From NCBI GenBank assembly GCA_036745875.1, contig DAIOFH010000137.1:1-10231 (forward strand): a stretch of DNA of 10,231 bases, read 5' to 3'. The translations under genes and the position numbers were made by a program. A model generated the notes under the pieces. The model made no database searches. It saw nothing but the letters and a program-made list of their open reading frames with translations, and was not told where the DNA came from. Below are positions 7,895-10,231 of the stretch, one piece after another. This DNA comes from DAIOFH01 sp036745875 (GTDB lineage: Bacteria > Planctomycetota > SZUA-567). Each line of letters opens with the position of its first letter. Position 1 is the stretch's first letter.

Positions 7895-8301
7895 TTACGC
7901 CTTTGCGGCATCGTTTTTGATCTTGTTTATATGCTTGAGAGTGTCATACCAGGCGAGAAGTTCCTCGGCGTCCATCTCTTCCGACTCGGACGGCTGGACA
8001 TGCATTTCGCTGGCTAGCCATCCGTGGATGAGTCGCCAGTCGGAAGGAAACTCTTCAAAAAACCCTCGACTATTTTCTGCGCCTTGCCGAGGTCGTCGGC
8101 GTCAAGCTCCTCGATGACCGAAGGGGTATGGCCTGTCAGTCGCGCGACGAGGCAGAACATTTTTTCGATAGAGTCGTTCGGGGTCTTTTTCAGATCCTTG
8201 CCCTTGAGGCGGCGGAACCGCAGTTCGAACAAGGGCTCTTCGCCTTTGCGTTCGATCGGATACGCCAATTCAAGCACTCCCGCGGAATATTCGTCTTGCA
8301 T
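7895..8301 (-). CDS. Frameshifted tail assembly chaperone, long form (gp41-FS, -1 recoding)
   Basis: Ribosomes that slip back one base at GGGTTTTTTG (8065-8056) leave the gp41 frame around codons 80-82. They continue for 53 codons (8056-7898) to TAA at 7897-7895, giving about 135 residues in total. The added part begins EEFPSDWRLIHGWL and contains MDAEELLAWYDTLKHINKI, a short helical segment with the (M/L)xxxELLxW pattern typical of the FS extension in Mu-like phages. The -1 frame is open from the slip site to a second in-frame TAA that overlaps the ATG of gp42, so the extension fits the space exactly. By analogy with lambda gpGT, the extension should recruit the tube protein to the chaperone-coated tape measure. 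I read the extension directly by translating the minus strand. That slippage occurs, and how often, is inferred. Confidence 0.85.
8010..8039 (-). other. Possible stem-loop downstream of the frameshift site
   Basis: On the minus strand CTGGC (8039-8035) can pair with GCCAG (8014-8010), enclosing a second helix CATCC/GGATG (8030-8026 with 8023-8019). The inner loop is only two bases, so at least one closing pair would have to open. An alternative is the perfect palindrome TGGCTAGCCA in the same region. The structure begins about 17 bases after the slippery run, farther than the usual five to nine. It may therefore be a weak stimulator or chance. Confidence 0.3.
8014..8301 (-). CDS. gp41: Tail assembly chaperone, short form (Mu gp41-like)
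   Basis: This is the zero-frame product, 95 residues. It is the analogue of lambda gpG and belongs to the Mu gp41 family of tail assembly chaperones, which coat the tape measure protein before the tube polymerises. Family features are the N-terminal LELAYPIERKGE segment, LRFRRLKGKDL (residues 27-37) and a helical LGKAQKIVEGF segment (71-81). The frame stays open upstream to an ATG at 8334, but I chose the ATG at 8301: AAGGAG lies eight bases upstream of it, it overlaps the tube stop as TAATG, and homologues start with a short sequence before LELAYPI. The zero-frame stop is TAG at 8016-8014. If this were the only product, the 121 bases to the tape measure would be the only sizeable gap in the module; the frameshifted product fills it. 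Confidence 0.88.
   Translation of the reverse strand: MQDEYSAGVLELAYPIERKGEEPLFELRFRRLKGKDLKKTPNDSIEKMFCLVARLTGHTPSVIEELDADDLGKAQKIVEGFLKSFLPTGDSSTDG
8056..8065 (-). promoter_or_regulatory. -1 ribosomal frameshift site, GGGTTTTTTG
   Basis: In the gp41 frame the bases read G GGT TTT TTG. G-GGT-TTT fits the canonical X-XXY-YYZ heptamer perfectly, and the overlapping T-TTT-TTG is a second valid heptamer. Either slip leads into the same -1 frame, giving FF or FL before the EEF that follows. The site sits near the C-terminus of the chaperone, as in other tailed phages. Both P- and A-site tRNAs can re-pair after the shift, so the efficiency could be substantial. Confidence 0.82.
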
Positions 8302-8666
8302 TACCTGATCTCCTTGACAAAGGAACTTTTCCATTCGATGGGAATTTCGCCGGTCTCCGAGTCGCCCTGCATGGCATCGACTTGCCAGGCCCGCTTGGCG
8401 CTGATCACTTTGCCGTTGCCGAGTTCGAGAGTCACGGAGACGTCTTCCGCGTCCTTGAGCGCTTCAAGGTCAACCTTGTTGGTATCGGAAATAGACCCTT
8501 TTATAAAACCAAGCTCCGCTTTGCCGGTCAGGTAGGCGGAGCCGTCGGCATTGGCGCCGCCGTCTTTTTTTTCTCCCGACAATTGATAGGTGAACTTGCC
8601 GCGCGCCTCGATCTGGTCGCCGTCGATCTTGACGTAAATAATGCCGGCGGAACGTTGTTCGTGCAT
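8301..8666 (-). CDS. M: Tail tube protein (Mu gpM-like)
   Basis: The 121-residue protein forms the inner, non-contractile tube through which DNA passes. It follows the Mu tube pattern: IIYVKIDGDQIEARGKFTY at residues 9-27; then GFIKGSISDT around 53-62; DLEAL then VTLELGNGKVISAKRAW in the second half; and an acidic GEIPIEWKS end that matches the receptor-like tail of the family. Length is close to that of Mu gpM. The ATG at 8666 has a strong GGAGG seven bases upstream. The stop TAA (8303-8301) shares its last base with the ATG of gp41 (TAATG), so translation of the chaperone is probably coupled to that of the tube. Confidence 0.94.
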   Translation of the reverse strand: MHEQRSAGIIYVKIDGDQIEARGKFTYQLSGEKKDGGANADGSAYLTGKAELGFIKGSISDTNKVDLEALKDAEDVSVTLELGNGKVISAKRAWQVDAMQGDSETGEIPIEWKSSFVKEIR

Positions 8667-8677
8667 GGCTATGCCTC

Positions 8678-10150
8678 CTACAGATAAAACCGAATTTGAG
8701 CGGCGTTGACGATAAGCTGGTTGACCAGATCAGGGGGCAGAAGGTAATCGAGACGGCATCTGTTCGCGGCGTTTCTCACCACTACCAACTCGTCCTTGAA
8801 CTGTTTGATGTTTTCCACCAGCCCGCGCTTTACCCATCCTTCAAAAACATTGACGCATTCGGCTTTCGCCAACTTCGGCGTCATGATGGGTTGTCCAGCC
8901 TCGTAAAGGTTGCCGTCGTCGGCGAGTTTGTGGCGGGGATATTTGCGCATGAAGTAATTACGCAGGTCCCAGCGCAAATAGCCAAGGGTAAGGCCGGTGT
9001 TGAGGCCGAGATACGATTCGTCCTCCGCGCCGTTCGCGGCTGTCTTGTACGTGGTGATGACCCTGTCGATAATGACGCTCCCGCCGACAGGGTAGGCAAG
9101 CGTGCTGATCCCGTTGTAGAGGAGCAGGTTGCTTTCCGGGAAGTCGCTGAAACGGTCCTCCATCCTGGCCGGTAAAATCCCGACCAGGGGAAGGGTTTGG
9201 AACTGCCTGGCCGGGTCCATGTTGCCATAGCGCATTACATTGGCCGCCACGGAGGCGGCGACGGCCCAGGGGGAATTGGGGATGCCGGTGCAATGGGTAA
9301 AAGATTCGACATGGCTGTTTCTGGCATTGCCGAAATCGCACAATTGCCCGAAGGTGCCGCGTTTTGCGCCAATCAGGAACCCGTCCCGCATGACCAGCGG
9401 ACCCCAGCAATCCTTGAGATAGTCGTTGAATATCTGGAGATTGTTGAGATCGGTGTATGGGGACGAAATCGAATTGAACCATTCGCCGCCAATGGTCGCA
9501 ATGGCCTGCGAGACATCCGGATTGGTCGCGCCGCCGGAGAAAGGTACGGCATTGACGGCAATGCCGGTCGGGAAATACTCGCCGTCGTAATAGTTGAAAC
9601 GAAGGTCGATATCATTGCCTGCTTCCCCGGCAAACTTCACTTCCAGGGTGACTTTGTCCGTAGTCGCATAGGCGACAACCGGCAGACTGGCAACGGCGTT
9701 TATCGCATCCGCGATGCGAGATAAAACCATCGTGGGGCCGTCGCCCATGCGAACCGCGACAGTGACGCGCGTGCCATTGACGTAACAATACAGGGTACCG
9801 GCTGTTTCCGCCGTTCCCGTCACGGTGATTATTGCCGTAGCCTGTACCGCCGACGAATCGTCGGGAACGGCAATGGCCCATAATTCGCTGACAGGATCGG
9901 TGAGAAGATAATACTTCGCTTTTTCCGCCAGCATGGAACCGGCGCCGAAAAAGTTCTCGGCATTCCTCTCGCTGGCGACGCGAACCGGCTTGTAATGGTC
10001 AACCGTTCCGGCGGCGAGTTTTTGCCCGACAATAAGGGACTGGTACTTTTGGTTTTGTGCGCCGCGAATAGCGTTCGAATTGTCGAATTCCACGCTGAAA
10101 ATCGGCTTGCGTATGTTATTCGGGATCTCGTTGAATGAAATGGAAGACAC
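8678..10150 (-). CDS. L: Contractile tail sheath protein (Mu gpL-like)
   Basis: This 490-residue protein is the major sheath subunit, which polymerises around the tail tube and contracts on infection. The N-terminus (SISFNEIPNNIRKP) is the typical start of Mu-type sheaths. Residues about 105-185 look like the surface-exposed insert domain: a GTAETAGTLYCYVNG segment, then AGEAGNDIDLRFNYYDGE. Next come SGGATNPD (205-212), EWFNSISSPYTD (223-234) and GAKRGTFGQL (261-270), all characteristic of the family. The C-terminal part (about 380-490) contains LGLNTGLTLGYLRWDLRNYF and a final IRFYL. The start is GTG at 10150, chosen because AAGGGG lies six bases upstream and the family N-terminus begins there. 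The gene is followed after 11 bases by the tube gene, whose GGAGG ribosome site touches the sheath stop. The length is normal for the family. The identification is very secure. Confidence 0.95.
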   Translation of the reverse strand: MSSISFNEIPNNIRKPIFSVEFDNSNAIRGAQNQKYQSLIVGQKLAAGTVDHYKPVRVASERNAENFFGAGSMLAEKAKYYLLTDPVSELWAIAVPDDSSAVQATAIITVTGTAETAGTLYCYVNGTRVTVAVRMGDGPTMVLSRIADAINAVASLPVVAYATTDKVTLEVKFAGEAGNDIDLRFNYYDGEYFPTGIAVNAVPFSGGATNPDVSQAIATIGGEWFNSISSPYTDLNNLQIFNDYLKDCWGPLVMRDGFLIGAKRGTFGQLCDFGNARNSHVESFTHCTGIPNSPWAVAASVAANVMRYGNMDPARQFQTLPLVGILPARMEDRFSDFPESNLLLYNGISTLAYPVGGSVIIDRVITTYKTAANGAEDESYLGLNTGLTLGYLRWDLRNYFMRKYPRHKLADDGNLYEAGQPIMTPKLAKAECVNVFEGWVKRGLVENIKQFKDELVVVRNAANRCRLDYLLPPDLVNQLIVNAAQIRFYL

Positions 10151-10173
10151 GTTTTTCCCCTTGTCCTGGTGGA

Positions 10174-10231
10174 CTATTTGGATTTTCTACCGGTCGCGGA
10201 CGGTTCCTGATCGGCCGGTTTCGCCGAAGTC
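10174..10231 (-). CDS. 3' end of a small Mu gp38-like (DUF2635 position) gene, partial
   Basis: One minus-strand frame entering from the window edge gives an 18-residue, Lys/Pro/Ala-rich tail ending in ATGRKSK and a TAG stop at 10176-10174. The stop lies 23 bases before the sheath start. In Mu and its relatives the gene immediately before the sheath is the short gp38-type protein (DUF2635), and polar lysine-rich ends are common there, so position and composition fit. Only the last codons are visible and no diagnostic domain can be seen. The frame choice is an inference: of the other two frames, one stops at a TAG slightly earlier and one stays open into the sheath gene. Confidence 0.4.
   Translation of the reverse strand, partial: TSAKPADQEPSATGRKSK

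Noticed and set aside
8302..8334. Upstream ATG for gp41 at 8334
   Set aside because: It lies inside the tube gene. The ATG at 8301 has a good AAGGAG and overlaps the tube stop as TAATG.
1..10231. Cargo genes, anti-phage defence, toxin-antitoxin, retroelement or CRISPR in the window
   Set aside because: Every minus-strand frame is accounted for by tail genes. Gaps are at most 23 bases, and no repeats or foreign inserts are visible.
1..10231. Tailocin or type VI-like device instead of a phage tail
   Set aside because: The gene order matches Mu, and tape measure, N and frameshifted chaperone are all present. Capsid and packaging genes would lie outside the window, so a tailocin is not formally excluded, but nothing here favours it.

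Overview
The window is one continuous piece of the late (tail) operon of a Mu-like contractile-tailed phage or prophage, read entirely from the minus strand. It runs from the high-coordinate end to the low-coordinate end. No host marker (tRNA, housekeeping gene, integrase, attachment site) is present, so the host cannot be named. The protein families, the fairly GC-rich base composition and the good Shine-Dalgarno sites suggest a prophage in a Gram-negative, possibly proteobacterial, genome. That is an inference.

Layout in transcription order: the tail end of a small gene in the position of Mu gp38 (10231-10174); tail sheath L (10150-8678); tail tube M (8666-8301); tail assembly chaperone gp41 (8301-8014) with a -1 frameshift extension ending at 7895; tape measure gp42 (7892-5586); DNA-circularization/tail protein N (5584-4310); baseplate hub P/gp44 (4320-3265); baseplate spike gp45 (3275-2571); gp46 baseplate protein (2567-2088); gp47 baseplate J-like protein (2101-971); gp48 DUF2313/YmfQ-like protein (974-357); and the N-terminal 123 codons of a tail fibre gene (370-1), cut by the window edge. 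The order is exactly that of phage Mu from gp38 to S.

The genes act together. Gp42 sets tail length and is handled by the gp41 chaperone and its frameshifted form. M polymerises into the inner tube around gp42, and L forms the contractile sheath. N, P, gp45, gp46, gp47 and gp48 form the hub, spike and wedges of the baseplate, and the fibre gene product binds the host. Packing is extreme: neighbouring genes overlap by 1 to 14 bases or are separated by 1 to 23 bases. I see no internal promoter, terminator, RNA gene, mobile element, CRISPR array or cargo gene, and no stretch over 300 bases lacks a gene.

The region is a conventional morphogenesis module rather than a new system. The most notable finding is a well-formed -1 programmed frameshift site (GGGTTTTTTG, 8065-8056). 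It fuses gp41 to a 53-residue extension that ends just before the tape measure start.
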